A DNA stretch of 64,000 nucleotides, taken from Mumia sp. ZJ1417 (lineage in GTDB: Bacteria > Actinomycetota > Actinomycetes > Propionibacteriales > Nocardioidaceae). A model generated the notes under the pieces. The model was not told the origin of the DNA. It made no database searches and saw only the letters and a list, made by a program, of their open reading frames with translations. Below are positions 63,760-64,000 of the stretch, piece by piece. The stretch lies in contig NZ_CP059901.1 in NCBI RefSeq assembly GCF_014127285.1, forward strand, positions 1,426,001 through 1,490,000, in the 5' to 3' direction. Both the position numbers and the translations under genes were made by a program. Numbering within the stretch: the first letter of the stretch is position 1; every line of letters starts with the position of its first letter.

Positions 63760-64000
63760 TCAGAGCGCGACGAGCCCCTCGATCAGCATCCACGCGCCGA
63801 ACAGCGCGAACAGCGCCGCCGCACCGTACTTGATCGCCTTCTCGGGCAGCTTCTTGCCGAGCCACGCGCCGAGCATGATCGCGAGCGCGTCGGCCAGCAC
63901 CATGCCGATCGTGCTGCCGATCCACGTGCCGAGCCAGTTCTCCTGCGTCGCGAGCGTGATGGTCGCGAGCATCGTCTTGTCGCCGAGCTCGGCGAGGAAG
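63760..64000 (-). CDS. TMEM165/GDT1 family transporter, 5' end outside window
   Basis: Partial UPF0016 membrane protein; about 80 C-terminal residues are visible. The family motif ELGDKT lies at the window edge (FLAELGDKTMLATITLAT), followed by two more helices. GDT1 proteins move manganese or calcium out of the cell. The upstream half with the first ExGD motif lies beyond base 64000. Confidence 0.87.
   Translation of the reverse strand, partial: FLAELGDKTMLATITLATQENWLGTWIGSTIGMVLADALAIMLGAWLGKKLPEKAIKYGAAALFALFGAWMLIEGLVAL

Overview
The window is a high-GC chromosomal segment of an actinomycete. Markers are GTG-rich starts, an HU protein with a long Lys/Ala tail, a CofC (coenzyme F420) gene, a homodimeric AceE-type pyruvate dehydrogenase E1, DUF3145 and DUF3052 proteins, and gene orders matching those known from Mycobacterium and Streptomyces. 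The gene set fits a member of the Nocardioidaceae/Propionibacteriales, but that placement is inference and no species can be named. Almost all of it is vertically inherited core chromosome; no prophage, insertion sequence, rRNA operon or CRISPR array is visible.

Layout. 1-4.9 kb: the 3' part of leuA, an MFS exporter, a homocysteine methyltransferase and a DUF305 lipoprotein behind a CsoR-like copper operator. 5-9.2 kb: recO, uppS, a YchJ-like protein, an FAH-family hydrolase and gltX. 9.4-9.7 kb: tRNA-Gln and tRNA-Glu. 9.7-12.7 kb: an SDR enzyme and an alkylation repair pair (Ada-AlkA fusion plus Ogt). 12.7-16.6 kb: an IclR regulator of the NdgR type, leuC, leuD and HU. 16.7-23.4 kb: an OB-like small protein, cofC, plsC, gpsA, a Cys/Met PLP enzyme, ddl, a DUF3515 lipoprotein, a RAM-domain protein and thiL. 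23.4-27.7 kb: an accessory island (FAD monooxygenase, AraC regulator, BBE-type oxidase, SemiSWEET-like protein). 27.6-35.4 kb: rpmB, DAK2/FakA-like, recG, rsmD, coaD, DUF177, rpmF, rnc, mutM. 35.4-41.3 kb: an exported alpha/beta hydrolase, dgt, dnaG, a divergent sigma factor and a coupled unknown. 41.4-44.7 kb: tRNA-Asn, a PIG-L deacetylase, tRNA-Met and small genes. 43.6-54.6 kb: DUF3145, an acyl-carrier-like protein, a FasR-like regulator, an alpha/beta hydrolase, PAP2, aceE, DUF3052, an acyl-CoA ligase and AhpE. 54.7-57.1 kb: tRNA-Val, gene debris and a GT-C-like membrane protein. 57.1-64 kb: a Nif3-like protein, a zinc-ribbon coiled-coil protein, an RNase H/phosphatase fusion, a DUF559 endonuclease-like gene between two long palindromes, YaaA, an RNB ribonuclease and a TMEM165/GDT1 transporter.

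Four signals stand out. (1) The FasR-like regulator and DUF3145 sit where actinobacteria normally carry fabD-fabH-acpP-fabF, but only one ACP-like gene remains and its phosphopantetheine serine is replaced by proline. (2) The FAD monooxygenase and the BBE oxidase carry near-identical promoter/operator modules at almost the same distance from their starts, which defines a two-promoter regulon for the AraC gene between them. (3) The DUF559/AbiEi-like gene is bracketed by two related palindromes of about 75 bp, suggesting a repeat-associated endonuclease element. (4) Beside tRNA-Val lies a zinc alcohol dehydrogenase gene reduced by several in-frame deletions.
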